DNA from: Paenibacillus solanacearum
Lineage (GTDB): Bacteria; Bacillota; Bacilli; Paenibacillales; NBRC-103111
Length of the DNA stretch: 64,000 bases
Direction of reading: 5' to 3'
NCBI RefSeq assembly: GCF_910593845.1
Contig: NZ_CAJVAS010000032.1
Location: 1 to 64,000, forward strand
Shown here: positions 1 through 9,045 of the stretch, piece by piece
How positions within the stretch are numbered: position 1 is the stretch's first letter
How the letters are laid out: the number at the start of each line of letters is the position of its first letter
Program-made: the position numbers and the translations under genes
The notes under the pieces: model-generated
Told to the model about the DNA's origin: nothing
The model's database searches: none
What the model saw: the letters and a program-made list of their open reading frames with translations, nothing else

Positions 1-408
1 TCTACAAATAGCTACCTGAGTAATACATACATCCTTAATTTACCAAAAAGTCGTCTTTTCGATGGCTTGTTTGCTATGCCATTCTACGTGAGTACAATCA
101 GTTACTATTGATTTCAGACTTCCCCTCCCAGGTTCCTCTCCTCAAGCGAAAGCGGCATGCGTTAAAGTCGTTCTGTGCTGTACGTCATGATGTAACATAT
201 GCCCGCGCCGGGACAAATCGTGTTGATTATACCATAAGAATTGCCAACTTGACGAACAATCTGGCCGCTTGCTTCATGTAGTCATACTGCCGTTTTCTTC
301 CGAATTCGCCGAATCCCGCCCGTTTCCCTTGCCTTCATAGTTTCCGTCACACCGGCCTGTCCTGGAATCGCAACGCAGGGGCCTTCTTTGTTCAATTCTT
401 CCACCCTT
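1..408. other. Non-coding left edge, no gene seen
   Basis: No open frame with a believable ribosome site and no family similarity was found on either strand. There is no tRNA, strong hairpin or long repeat. The right end is the downstream region of the leftward acetyltransferase. A gene entering from the left of the window cannot be excluded for the first few dozen bases. Confidence 0.5.
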
Positions 409-891
409 TTATTCCAATATGGCTGTGTTCCACGAGTTCAACGGACACATGTACACTTCCTTATGCGCGATCCATTCAAAACCGGCCTTCGCGTACAAGG
501 CGCGCGCAGGCAGGTTATCGGTATCGGTCTCGAGCTGCATCCGGTGAGCGCCCCGCTCCCGTGCGGCGGCCTTAAGCCAGCGCAGCAGCGCCTCTGCTGC
601 CCCGGCTCTGCGGTGATCCGGCGCGGTATACACATCCTGAATGCGCAGGACCGGCAGCCCTTTGGTTGTGGAAAATCCCCAGCCGTACGATACGAACCCG
701 GCGAACGCCTCTTCCCGCCTAGCCATGATGAAATGCATTACGCCATCTGCGAGCAATCGCCGCAGAGCCTCCTCACACTGCTCCCTCTGCGGGTCATTCC
801 ATCCTTCGGGGTACCGGTATCCGGCCAGAAGCCGGCTCGCCTCCGCTACCGACGAATCGTCAAGCTGTACGATATCCCATACGTATTCCAT
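409..891 (-). CDS. GNAT-family N-acetyltransferase
   Basis: A 160-residue protein with the GNAT fold, which moves an acetyl group from acetyl-CoA to an amine; the substrate cannot be told. The acetyl-CoA loop (motif A) is at about residues 82-100, with D-V-Y-T-A-P-D-H-R-R-A-G-A-A, a slightly degenerate Q/RxxGxG/A. The following segment with A-R-A-L-Y-A-K-A-G-F-E is the usual motif B region. The ATG is preceded by GGAGGTG at 8 nt, so the start is well supported. The gene stands alone and is transcribed away from the ABC exporter at 1038. Length is normal for a single-domain GNAT enzyme. Confidence 0.88.
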   Translation of the reverse strand: MEYVWDIVQLDDSSVAEASRLLAGYRYPEGWNDPQREQCEEALRRLLADGVMHFIMARREEAFAGFVSYGWGFSTTKGLPVLRIQDVYTAPDHRRAGAAEALLRWLKAAARERGAHRMQLETDTDNLPARALYAKAGFEWIAHKEVYMCPLNSWNTAILE

Positions 892-1037
892 GTCATCAGC
901 ACCTCCGCTGCGGATCTGAGCCTATCATCGCACATATTTTGGATAAATTGTAGACTTCTCCTGACGCCATCGTTATGATGTTGTATGGGGTATGCCCTCT
1001 CCCCCGACAAAAGCCATTCTTCCAAGAAAAGTAGGCG

Positions 1038-2792
1038 ATGACCATGAAACCATTCCGCATCCTGCGCCGATATCTCGCTTCCTTGAAGCTGCTGTGCGCC
1101 TTGTATGCCGCAAGCGTCGTTGTGGAGATCGGCTATGTTGTCGCGTTTCCGTTAAGCTTGAAGTTTTTGGTCGATACCGCATTTATACCCAAGGACGTGC
1201 AAGCCTTTCTTTTCATTCTCGGCCTGCTCCTGATCGGCGGTTTGTTGAATGTCGCAGCGGGCGCCGGAGGCGACTACACGCTCGCCAAGCTGAGCGGACG
1301 CATGCTCCAGACGCTTCGCACGGAATTGTTCGAGCATGTGCAGAAGCAGTCGGTCGACTTTTACACCCGGTACCGCACCGGCGAAATAACGACCCGTTTT
1401 AACTCCGATCTGCTGTCCATTGAACAGGTCGTCGGTGCAACGTTCCCGTTAGGGCTCAAGCAGGGATTCACAGCTGTGGCAGGACTATGTCTGCTGTTCA
1501 CATTGGAGTGGAGACTGGCGCTGGCGCTGCTGCTCGGATCGAGCCTGCTGTTCGTCGGCCCTAAGCTGCTCCGGAAACCGGCTGAAGCCGCCAATCTAGC
1601 GGTCAAGGAGGCCGAAGGCCATTTCGCAAATACGATCGACGAAATGCTGAAAGGGCATAAGACGATCAAGGCGCTGCGGCTGCAGCAGGCTATGCTGGAT
1701 CGGGCCCGAGGGCAAATCCTCTCGCTGTATTCGTTCGGTCTTCGCAGAAGCTTTATGAATTCGCTGCTGGAACGCGTGCCGATGACCTCTCTGATGGCGC
1801 TCAATGCGATCATGATCGGCTTTGGCGGCTATCTCATTTTTCAAGACAAGCTCAGCATCGGCGGGTATATTGCTTTCTTTACCCTTTTTATGAGCGTCAG
1901 CCAGGCGGTGTTCCACCTATCGATTCTGATACCGTACTTCATAGAATCCAGCGTCAGCTTCGAACGGGTCCAGCATATGCTGGAAGACGCGCCGACGGTA
2001 GTGGAAGCGGACCTTCCGGCGCCTATGCCGCCGCTTGCCCATACCATCGCCATGGACAACGTTACGTTCGGCTATACGGAAGACCATCCCGTCTTGAAAG
2101 GATTATCGCTGTCCATTCCGGCAGGCAGCTTCGCGGCATTCGTCGGACCAAGCGGCTCCGGCAAAAGCACGGCGCTGCAGCTGCTGCTCCGGTTCTACGA
2201 TCCAGACGAAGGCCGAATAACGTACGACGGCCTCGATGTCAAGCAGATAAGCGAGCGCAGTCTTCGCGAGCAGGTCGGCATCGTGTTCCAGGACACATTC
2301 CTGTTCAACGCATCAATAAAGCAAAATTTGCAGCTGAGCGATCCGCTGGCGGCTGAGGAAGATTGGGTTGCGGCATGCAAGGCGGCTCATCTGCATGAGA
2401 CGATTCGGCGCTGGCCCGAAGGCTATGATACGCCGATTATACAGGAAGGCGGCAGCTTGTCAGGCGGTCAGCGCCAGCGGCTGTCGATTGCACGAACGCT
2501 GCTCCGCAAGCCGAGCATCCTGCTTCTGGATGAAGTGACATCGGCGCTGGACTTCGCCACGGAGGCGGACATTAACCGGGCGATTGCGCAGTGGAAAGGC
2601 GGTTCGACCATTATTTCGGTCACCCACCGGCTGGCATCCATCATCGACGCGGACCTGATTTTCGTGTTCCAGGACGGGAACATTGCCGAATCCGGCACGC
2701 ATGGGCAGCTGCTGGAGCGTAAGGGACTGTATCGCGAGATGTGGGAGAAGCAGTACGGATTTCGGGTACCCGTCAGCGAGTCGCAGGCTTGA
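1038..2792 (+). CDS. ABC exporter half-transporter, permease fused to ATPase
   Basis: A 584-residue type IV (MsbA/LmrA-like) ABC exporter half-molecule that probably homodimerises in the cytoplasmic membrane. Residues about 1-305 form the six-helix transmembrane domain. The nucleotide-binding domain follows, with Walker A G-P-S-G-S-G-K-S-T, Q-loop, signature L-S-G-G-Q-R-Q-R, Walker B I-L-L-L-D-E and H-loop V-T-H-R, so all ATPase elements are intact. The substrate could be a peptide, lipid or drug; nothing nearby decides it. A second in-frame ATG lies two codons downstream. The gene is monocistronic and closed by the hairpin at 2895-2928. Confidence 0.92.
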   Translation: MTMKPFRILRRYLASLKLLCALYAASVVVEIGYVVAFPLSLKFLVDTAFIPKDVQAFLFILGLLLIGGLLNVAAGAGGDYTLAKLSGRMLQTLRTELFEHVQKQSVDFYTRYRTGEITTRFNSDLLSIEQVVGATFPLGLKQGFTAVAGLCLLFTLEWRLALALLLGSSLLFVGPKLLRKPAEAANLAVKEAEGHFANTIDEMLKGHKTIKALRLQQAMLDRARGQILSLYSFGLRRSFMNSLLERVPMTSLMALNAIMIGFGGYLIFQDKLSIGGYIAFFTLFMSVSQAVFHLSILIPYFIESSVSFERVQHMLEDAPTVVEADLPAPMPPLAHTIAMDNVTFGYTEDHPVLKGLSLSIPAGSFAAFVGPSGSGKSTALQLLLRFYDPDEGRITYDGLDVKQISERSLREQVGIVFQDTFLFNASIKQNLQLSDPLAAEEDWVAACKAAHLHETIRRWPEGYDTPIIQEGGSLSGGQRQRLSIARTLLRKPSILLLDEVTSALDFATEADINRAIAQWKGGSTIISVTHRLASIIDADLIFVFQDGNIAESGTHGQLLERKGLYREMWEKQYGFRVPVSESQA

Positions 2793-2894
2793 CAGCCCCG
2801 TTCCGAATGCCGCCGTAGGCAATCTTGATTATTATAAAATTGAGCTTAAGGCATTGAAGCGGTATTGCAGCCGTTTTTAAGCGGCGTCATAACG

Positions 2895-2928
2895 CAAAAA
2901 ACAGCCGAATTCGCTTCGGCTGTTTTTC
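2895..2928. terminator. Bidirectional terminator between converging exporters
   Basis: An A-run, then ACAGCCGAA, a short loop, TTCGGCTGT and a T-run make a strong intrinsic terminator that reads in both directions. It separates the rightward ABC exporter from the leftward MFS gene. Confidence 0.9.
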
Positions 2929-2953
2929 CGCTCCCGGGAACATGTCCCGGTCC

Positions 2954-3019
2954 CATTATTCCATCTCGCTATTCCTACTCCTTATTCCTTTTCATTATTC
3001 CTTCACATTATTCCTTTTC
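2954..3019 (-). repeat. Short degenerate repeat of AAGGAATAATG at the MFS stop codon
   Basis: Read on the minus strand, the unit AAGGAATAATG recurs about five times with small changes (plus-strand copies at 2954-2962, 2969-2975, 2981-2990, 2993-3003, 3006-3016). The copy at 3006-3016 supplies the last codons and TAA stop of the MFS gene. It looks like slippage expansion of the 3' end; each unit resembles a ribosome site followed by ATG, but no open frame follows. Confidence 0.6.
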
Positions 3020-4207
3020 AGCCCGGGCTCCCGCCCGAAACGAAAGCCAGCAGACGAACGCCAGCAGCACCATGCACCCTCCGACCGCGCACACGCCATT
3101 CCATCCCCACCGGCTCCAGGCATAGCTTCCGAGCGAAGAACCGACGGCTCCGCCGACAAAGCAGCTCACCATGAACACCGTGTTGATGCGGCTGCGCGCC
3201 TCGGGCTTCAGCCTGTAGATGCGAGCCTGATTCGTAATTTGCACTCCTTGCACGCCCAGATCGAGCAAAATGACGCCGACGATCAGCCCTGCTAACATCG
3301 AACCGGCCAGCCAAAACGAAGCATAAGACAACAGTGCAATCAGGACCGCAAAACCCGCAATGAGCCGGGGACTCCATCGATCCGTCAGCCGTCCGATGAC
3401 GGACGCAGCCGCCGCGCCTACGACGCCGACGAGACCGAATAATCCGGCTACTTCGCTCCCGTATCCATAGTGCGGCCCTTCCAAATAAAACGTCAGCGCC
3501 GTCCAGAACACGCTGAACGCGCCAAACATCATCGCGCCGATCATCGCCGCTTCCCGCAGCGTACGTTCGCCGTCAATGAGGGTGCCCATGGACCGGACGA
3601 GCTGTCCATACGTCAGCTGCGTCTCCGGATGGCTCGCCGGCAGTTTCCGGCGCAGCGTATATGCGAGAGCGAACATCAGAATTGCCGCGATGATGTACAT
3701 CGACCGCCAGCCGAATACGCCGCCGATAAAGCCGGATACGGTGCGGGCCAGCAAAATGCCGATGAGCAGACCGCTCATCACGCTGCCGATCACTTTCCCC
3801 CGCTCTTCCGGCGCCGCCAAATGTGCGGCGAGAGGCACGATCATTTGCGGAGCCACGGTTGTGATGCCGACCGCCATGCTGGCCGCATACATCCACACGA
3901 GATTTTGCGCCGCAGCGACGGCGATCAGCGCGATACCAACCGCCAGCAGCAGCAGGACGATCATCCTCCGCCGTTCTTTAATATCGCCCAGCGGAATGAA
4001 CAAAAACATCCCGACCGCATATCCGATCTGCGTCAGCATGGAGATCATGCCGGTCATCTGGTCGCTCGCCTGAAACGTCCTGCCGATTTCGGCCAGCAGC
4101 GGCTGGTTGTAATACAAATTCGCCACGGCCAGCCCGCAGGATACCGCCATTAAAAAAACGAGACCTTTGGTCAGCGCTACGCCTTGTCGCTGTTGTTCCT
4201 TCGCCAT
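3008..4207 (-). CDS. MFS transporter, 12 transmembrane segments
   Basis: A 400-residue major facilitator, probably a drug or metabolite exporter driven by proton exchange. The N-terminal helix carries A-N-L-Y-Y-N-Q-P-L-L, typical of a widespread bacterial MFS subgroup with B. subtilis and E. coli members. The loop 2-3 motif appears as G-D-I-K-E-R-R-R, and the repeat in the second half is G-R-L-T-D-R-W-S-P-R. I place the start at the ATG encoding M-A-K-E-Q-Q because GAGGATG precedes it; a longer reading from 4252 has no ribosome site. Substrate unknown. Confidence 0.86.
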   Translation of the reverse strand: MAKEQQRQGVALTKGLVFLMAVSCGLAVANLYYNQPLLAEIGRTFQASDQMTGMISMLTQIGYAVGMFLFIPLGDIKERRRMIVLLLLAVGIALIAVAAAQNLVWMYAASMAVGITTVAPQMIVPLAAHLAAPEERGKVIGSVMSGLLIGILLARTVSGFIGGVFGWRSMYIIAAILMFALAYTLRRKLPASHPETQLTYGQLVRSMGTLIDGERTLREAAMIGAMMFGAFSVFWTALTFYLEGPHYGYGSEVAGLFGLVGVVGAAAASVIGRLTDRWSPRLIAGFAVLIALLSYASFWLAGSMLAGLIVGVILLDLGVQGVQITNQARIYRLKPEARSRINTVFMVSCFVGGAVGSSLGSYAWSRWGWNGVCAVGGCMVLLAFVCWLSFRAGARAEKE

Positions 4208-4442
4208 GATGTCATCCTCACATTCTTCTTTACCGGATGCCGTCCAAACCACACGTACTGCTTCTCGGACGGCGCGCGGTCATTTCGGACAAAACGAAAT
4301 CAAGCCCCATCAGGGCCCGAGCGGCGGGTATCCCGATAAAGCTTGATCGCGGTCGTATCCATTTCCAGTTGCGATCCGGTTCATCAAATCATTGTCTACG
4401 AAATCATAACGCGTTTTGCCGGCATTGACAAGCTTTTTACTC

Positions 4443-4480
4443 ACCCGGGCTTTCATCTGACACCTGGGCTTTCATCTGGC
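4443..4480. repeat. 19-bp tandem direct repeat abutting the serS promoter
   Basis: Two consecutive 19-bp copies (4443-4461 and 4462-4480) differ at two positions and share GGGCTTTCATCTG. The second copy ends exactly where the -35 hexamer begins. This is a possible binding site for a regulator or a recent local duplication. Confidence 0.7.
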
Positions 4481-4509
4481 TTGAATATTGCCGCACAATC
4501 CGCTATACT
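4481..4509 (+). promoter_or_regulatory. Sigma-A promoter of the serS T-box leader
   Basis: TTGAAT at 4481-4486, a 17-bp spacer and TATACT at 4504-4509. The predicted transcript start near 4516 gives a leader of about 235 nt before serS, a size suitable for a T-box element. Confidence 0.75.
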
Positions 4510-4515
4510 TCTTAC

Positions 4516-4725
4516 AAATCACAAAGCAGCATCACGCCCATGAAGAGCATCCAACTCGGAGGCGTTCTCGTCAAGGGATTTCTTGTTTCCCCTAAGTTAA
4601 CCGGACCCGCCCGTTATCGCGGAATGAAAGCGGATCGGACTGCGCCATGTTGTTCCGGTCAAATTGGGTGGCACCGCGAGATAAGCGCTCCTCGTCCCAT
4701 ACGGATGAGGGCGCTTTTTGTATTT
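4516..4725 (+). promoter_or_regulatory. T-box riboswitch (tRNA-Ser sensing) upstream of serS
   Basis: The leader contains the T-box core GGGTGGCACCGCG at 4666-4678, followed by a terminator hairpin at about 4683-4720 ending in a T-run. The antiterminator bulge reads TGGC, whose variable base C pairs with discriminator base G of tRNA-Ser, which fits the downstream gene. Uncharged tRNA would stabilise the antiterminator and allow transcription; charged tRNA favours termination. I could not assign the specifier codon in stem I with confidence. Confidence 0.93.
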
Positions 4726-4749
4726 TTATCGAAAAAGGAGCGCGGTGAC

Positions 4750-6036
4750 ATGCTGGACATCCAATTCATTAGACAACATCGGGACATGATTCAATCGGTT
4801 GCGGACGGGAAAGGAATCAGGCTTTCGGTCGACGAGCTGCTGAGCTGGGATGATCGAAAAAGAAAGCTGCTTCAAGAGGCGGAGACGCTGCGGCACACAA
4901 GAAATGCACACTCCCGCGACATCGGCCGGTTCATCGGCGAAGGGAAACGCGAGGACGCAGAACAGTTAAGGAAAGACGTCCAGAAGACGAACCACCGGCT
5001 CAGCCAGGTGGAGACGGAACTTGCCGAAGCGGAATCGCAGGTCACGCTTCTGGCCATGCGCGTGCCGAATCCTGTCTCGCCGGATACGCCGGCGGGGCGG
5101 TCGGATCAAGACAACGTCGAGGTGAAGCGGGTCGGGGAGCCCACGGCGTTTGACTTTACGGCAAAAGACCATGTCGCGCTCGGCGAGCTGCACGGTCTGA
5201 TCGATATTCCGCGCGGGGTGAAGACCGCCGGGACACGCAATTATTATCTCAAGGGCGCCGGCGCCCTGCTCCACCGCGCCGTGCAGCAGCTTGCGCTCGA
5301 CCTGCTGATCGCAAACGGGTTTACGCTGCTGGAAGTGCCGCTGCTCGTGCGCACCGAAGCTATGGCTCATACCGGATTTTTTCCAACCGGAGAGGATCAG
5401 ACCTACCGGATCGCGGACGAAAACAAATGGCTTGTCGGCACGTCGGAGGTGCCGCTCGTATCGTATCACGCGGACGAGATCATCGATTTGCGCGAGCCGC
5501 GCAAATACGCAGCCGTCTCGCAATGCTTCCGCAACGAGGTCGGCTCGTCCGGCAGAGATGTGCACGGCTTGTATCGCGTTCATCAGTTCGCCAAGGTCGA
5601 GCAGGTGATCTTATGCGAGGCCAGCATGGAGCTGTCGGAGCGGCTGCTCCATGAAATTACCGGCCATGCGGAGGAGCTGCTGCAGCAGTTGGAACTGCCT
5701 TACCGCGTCATGTCGGTCTGTATCGGCGATATGTCGCAGAAGACCTACAAGCAATTCGACATCGAGACGTGGATGCCGAGCCGGCAGGCCTACGGCGAGA
5801 CGCATTCGTCGTCGGCGCTGCTCGACTTTCAGGCGCGGCGTTCGAACATCCGCTACCGGGATGCTGGCGGCAAGCTGGCCTATTGTTACACGCTGAACAA
5901 TACGGCCGTCGCTTCGCCGCGAATCTTGATCCCGCTGCTGGAGAACCATCAGCAGGAAGACGGCTCGATCCGTATTCCGCAGGCCCTTCAGCCCTATATG
6001 AACGGGCTGGAGCAGCTTGTTCTACAGCAGGAGTAA
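4750..6036 (+). CDS. serS: Seryl-tRNA synthetase, divergent (second-copy type)
   Basis: A 428-residue class II synthetase that charges tRNA-Ser. The N-terminal coiled-coil arm covers about residues 30-100; motif 2 is present as F-R-N-E-V-G-S-S-G-R-D. The motif 3 region departs from the usual bacterial N-G-S-G-x-A-x-G-R-T: here it reads L-N-N-T-A-V-A-S-P-R-I-L, a form I associate with mitochondrial-like and some antibiotic-insensitive SerRS. The ATG follows AAAGGAGCGCGGTGAC, and the upstream in-frame sequence is the T-box leader, not protein. This may be an additional copy beside a housekeeping enzyme elsewhere; that is inference. Confidence 0.92.
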   Translation: MLDIQFIRQHRDMIQSVADGKGIRLSVDELLSWDDRKRKLLQEAETLRHTRNAHSRDIGRFIGEGKREDAEQLRKDVQKTNHRLSQVETELAEAESQVTLLAMRVPNPVSPDTPAGRSDQDNVEVKRVGEPTAFDFTAKDHVALGELHGLIDIPRGVKTAGTRNYYLKGAGALLHRAVQQLALDLLIANGFTLLEVPLLVRTEAMAHTGFFPTGEDQTYRIADENKWLVGTSEVPLVSYHADEIIDLREPRKYAAVSQCFRNEVGSSGRDVHGLYRVHQFAKVEQVILCEASMELSERLLHEITGHAEELLQQLELPYRVMSVCIGDMSQKTYKQFDIETWMPSRQAYGETHSSSALLDFQARRSNIRYRDAGGKLAYCYTLNNTAVASPRILIPLLENHQQEDGSIRIPQALQPYMNGLEQLVLQQE

Positions 6037-6061
6037 CGTTTAGGCATTCCCCACCCATACG

Positions 6062-6098
6062 ACACTGAACCCGCCATCCCGGCGGGTTCAGTGTTTCT
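6062..6098. terminator. Bidirectional terminator between serS and the ABC operon
   Basis: ACACTGAACCCGCC and GGCGGGTTCAGTGT form a 14-bp stem around ATCCC, followed by TTCTCCC. The plus-strand tail is weakly T-rich. The element lies between two converging transcripts. Confidence 0.8.
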
Positions 6099-6111
6099 CC
6101 CGTTCTTCCGT

Positions 6112-7011
6112 TTATTTGACGCCCGTGTACACAAACGCTCGAATGATTTGCCGCTGCGCAAAGAAGAAGACGATCAAAATCGGCGCGACCAGAATGATGT
6201 TGCCGGCCATGAGCACGTTCCAATTGGCAACCCCTTCTTCCTGGCGAATCCGCGCAATCCCCAAAGGCAGCGTGCGCGCCGTTTCGTCCGTCGTCATCAC
6301 GAGCGGCCAGAAATAATCGTTCCAATGCGCAATAAAGCTGAATAAAGCGAACGTTGCGAGCACGGGCCTAGCCATCGGCACCATCAGTTTGACGATGATT
6401 TGCCATTCTTTGGCGCTGTCGAGCCTCGCCGCTTCAAGCAATTCCTCCTGAACCTGCTTGAACGACTGCCTCAAGAGGAATATGCCGAAGGCGCTGGAGG
6501 CGAACGGAAGGATCAGCGCAAGATGCGTGTTGAGCAGTCCCCAGGCGCTGAGCTGCAAGTAGACGGGCAAAAAGATCAGCTGCGACGGGATCATCAACGT
6601 AATCATGACCATCCCGAACAAAAATCCCGAGCCTGCGAATGGATATCGCGCGAACGCATATCCCGCCGGAATGATCGTCATCATTTGGAACACGAGAATA
6701 CCGACCGCAATGACGAGGCTGTTCGTCATATAATGAAGAAACGGCCCCGAACCCCAGGCACGGGCGAAGTTGCTCCAGACCAAATGCTTCGGAATCCATT
6801 CGGGCGGGAAAATCATCGTCTCAGGCAGCGTCTTTAATGAAGTGGAAAGCATCCACGCGAACGGCATCGCAAAGATCAGCACCAATAAAAGCAGCCCGAT
6901 CCCATTGACGGCGCGGATCACGAACTTTAACGATTTGGCGGCGCTCGCTTCTTTGCTGCCGACTTGATGTACGGTACGATACATCTCGATCGTACGATCT
7001 GCACCTTTCAA
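6112..7011 (-). CDS. Carbohydrate ABC permease, UgpE/MalG type
   Basis: A 299-residue inner-membrane permease with six helices, the last gene of the UgpBCAE-like operon. The EAA loop that docks the ATPase is at about E-A-A-R-L-D-S-A-K-E-W. The segment W-N-D-Y-F-W-P-L and R-T-L-P-L-G-I-A are typical of the UgpE/MalG branch. The TTG start has AGAGGTG 8 nt upstream. It follows the first permease by 16 bp. The substrate is probably a sugar, oligosaccharide or glycerophosphate; sequence alone does not settle this. Confidence 0.9.
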   Translation of the reverse strand: MKGADRTIEMYRTVHQVGSKEASAAKSLKFVIRAVNGIGLLLLVLIFAMPFAWMLSTSLKTLPETMIFPPEWIPKHLVWSNFARAWGSGPFLHYMTNSLVIAVGILVFQMMTIIPAGYAFARYPFAGSGFLFGMVMITLMIPSQLIFLPVYLQLSAWGLLNTHLALILPFASSAFGIFLLRQSFKQVQEELLEAARLDSAKEWQIIVKLMVPMARPVLATFALFSFIAHWNDYFWPLVMTTDETARTLPLGIARIRQEEGVANWNVLMAGNIILVAPILIVFFFAQRQIIRAFVYTGVK

Positions 7012-7027
7012 CGCAGTTCACCTCTTC

Positions 7028-7900
7028 TTATTGGTAATGGACGCGCCTCGACAACAGCTTAAAGTATACAAGCGTCAAGACCCCGACAATGAGCAGCAGG
7101 ATCACCCCGGCCGCAGAGGCGTAACCGATCTTGAAAAACCGGAAGCCGTACTCATAAATGTAATAAACGAGCGTGTTCGTCGAATTGACCGGGCCTCCTT
7201 GCGTCATGATCGCAATCGTCTCGAACACTTGAAACGAGCCGAGCATGTTGATGATGACGAGGAAAAAAATCGTCGGCGACAGCATCGGCAGCGTCAGTCT
7301 GTGGAACGTCGTCCAGGCGCTGGACCGGTCAAGCGCAGCCGCTTCGTACAGGTCCTTCGGAATGCTCTGCAATCCGGCGATAAACACGAGCGTGTTATAG
7401 CCGAGCCCTTTCCACACCGCTACAAGGACCAGCGAGACGAGAGCCGTCTTCTGGGAGGACAGCCAGGCCAGCTTGCCGAAGCCGAACCAGCCGATGACGC
7501 CGTTGAGCAATCCGTATTCCGGATCCATCAGCCAGCTCCAGATCATGGCAATGGATACAAGGGAAATGATATGCGGGCTGAAGATCGCCCCCTGCACAAA
7601 GCCGTAGAAGAAGCCGGCCCGGTTCAGCCAGAGCGACAGCAGCAGCGAGAGGATAATGATGAACGAAACGGTTAGCATCGTGTAAATCGTAGAGTTGACG
7701 ATAACTTGAATGAACTTTTCCTCCTCGAGCAGGTCGAAGAAGTTTTGCAGTCCGACAAACGTTTTGACAGGACTAATAAAGTTCCAGTCATACATGCTCA
7801 AATAAATCATGTAGAGGATCGGGTAAATGAAAAATACGGAAAAGACCGTAATCGCCGGGGCAACCATTGCGTAAGGACGCAGCTTTTCCCACATCGTCAT
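7028..7900 (-). CDS. Carbohydrate ABC permease, UgpA/MalF type
   Basis: A 290-residue permease with six helices. It carries the EAA loop as E-A-A-A-L-D-R-S-S-A-W and the partner motif I-M-T-Q-G-G-P-V-N-S-T-N-T-L common to UgpA-like proteins. Its ATG overlaps the stop of the upstream ATPase gene by the 4 nt ATGA, indicating coupled translation. It should pair with the permease at 6112-7011 to form the transmembrane channel. Confidence 0.9.
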   Translation of the reverse strand: MTMWEKLRPYAMVAPAITVFSVFFIYPILYMIYLSMYDWNFISPVKTFVGLQNFFDLLEEEKFIQVIVNSTIYTMLTVSFIIILSLLLSLWLNRAGFFYGFVQGAIFSPHIISLVSIAMIWSWLMDPEYGLLNGVIGWFGFGKLAWLSSQKTALVSLVLVAVWKGLGYNTLVFIAGLQSIPKDLYEAAALDRSSAWTTFHRLTLPMLSPTIFFLVIINMLGSFQVFETIAIMTQGGPVNSTNTLVYYIYEYGFRFFKIGYASAAGVILLLIVGVLTLVYFKLLSRRVHYQ

Positions 7901-8976
7901 TTGAGCGCACCGCCGATGACGGCAAGGTTCCTTTGCCGGGGGATCATCGTTTCGCGTATTCTATTGCCGTCCGGATCGAAATAATAGAGCCGGTTATACG
8001 GGACGACAACTTTGGTATGTTCCGCCGTCTCCAGCGAGGAGAGAAAGGTTTTGGCGAACAAGACGCCAGCATTCGAACGGATCTGGTATATATTTTCCGC
8101 GCCGAGGCTCTCCCTCGTCATGATTTCCCCTCCCAGTTCCAGCCCTTCGGAGCGAAGCTCCGCACCCATCAGCACATGCTCGGCCCGGAAGCCAACGTAG
8201 CCGATCTTGGCGGAAGTATCGACATGCAGACCTTGTACCGCTTGGACGTCGACGACGTTCATGGACGGCGTGCCGATAAATTGGGCGGTAAACAAATTAT
8301 CCGGATCGTTATACAGCTTCATCGGCGCGTCGATTTGCTGAATGACGCCTTTGTTCATGACGACAATCTCGTCGCCCATCGACATCGCTTCGACCTGATC
8401 GTGAGTGACATATACGAAGGTCGTGCCGAGCCTGCGGTGAAGCTGGATCAATTCCGTGCGCATCTGGTTCCGCAGCTTGGCGTCCAAATTGGAGAGCGGT
8501 TCGTCGAGAATGAACACCTGCGGCTTCTTGACCATCGCTCTGGCCAGAGCGACCCGTTGGCGCTGCCCGCCGGACAGCTGCTGCGGCTTTTTATCCAAGT
8601 ACGGCGTCAGCGCGACGATTTCGCATATTTCGCGGACGAGGGCGTCCCGCTCCTGCTTCGGAACTTTTCTGTTCTTCAGCCCGAATTCGATATTCTCGCA
8701 AACGGTCATCGTCGGGTAAAGCGCATAGTTCTGGAACACCATGGCCACGTCGCGGAGCCCGGGCTGCGTACCGTTGACGCATTGATCGCCGATCCATATT
8801 TCCCCGCCGCTCTCCTTCTCCAGGCCCGCAATCATCCGCAGCGTCGTCGACTTGCCGCAGCCGGAAGGTCCGACGAGCACTGTGAACGAACCGTCTTGAA
8901 TAGTCAAATTCAAACCGCTGATGACCGTTTCGTCTTTGTACTTTTTCGATATGTCCTTCAGCACGATCTTCGCCAT
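7897..8976 (-). CDS. ABC ATPase, UgpC/MalK/MsmX type
   Basis: A 359-residue ATPase of the carbohydrate-uptake group. Walker A is G-P-S-G-C-G-K-S-T, signature L-S-G-G-Q-R-Q-R, Walker B V-F-I-L-D-E-P, with a C-terminal OB-fold (TOBE) regulatory domain after about residue 240. It energises the two downstream permeases. Such ATPases in this group often serve several importers, so it may also power the LplB/LplC-like permeases at 48976-50832, which have no ATPase of their own (inference). Confidence 0.92.
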   Translation of the reverse strand: MAKIVLKDISKKYKDETVISGLNLTIQDGSFTVLVGPSGCGKSTTLRMIAGLEKESGGEIWIGDQCVNGTQPGLRDVAMVFQNYALYPTMTVCENIEFGLKNRKVPKQERDALVREICEIVALTPYLDKKPQQLSGGQRQRVALARAMVKKPQVFILDEPLSNLDAKLRNQMRTELIQLHRRLGTTFVYVTHDQVEAMSMGDEIVVMNKGVIQQIDAPMKLYNDPDNLFTAQFIGTPSMNVVDVQAVQGLHVDTSAKIGYVGFRAEHVLMGAELRSEGLELGGEIMTRESLGAENIYQIRSNAGVLFAKTFLSSLETAEHTKVVVPYNRLYYFDPDGNRIRETMIPRQRNLAVIGGALK

Positions 8977-9045
8977 ACAATAATCCTCTCCTTTATACTG
9001 GAGTTTTCCTGCGAGAACAGTTTGTCCATCATGTATCCGCGGCTG

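Noticed and set aside
4540..4749. N-terminal extension of serS starting at ATG 4540
   Set aside because: This stretch is the T-box leader with its terminator; a good ribosome site lies just before ATG 4750, where the normal SerRS N-terminus begins.
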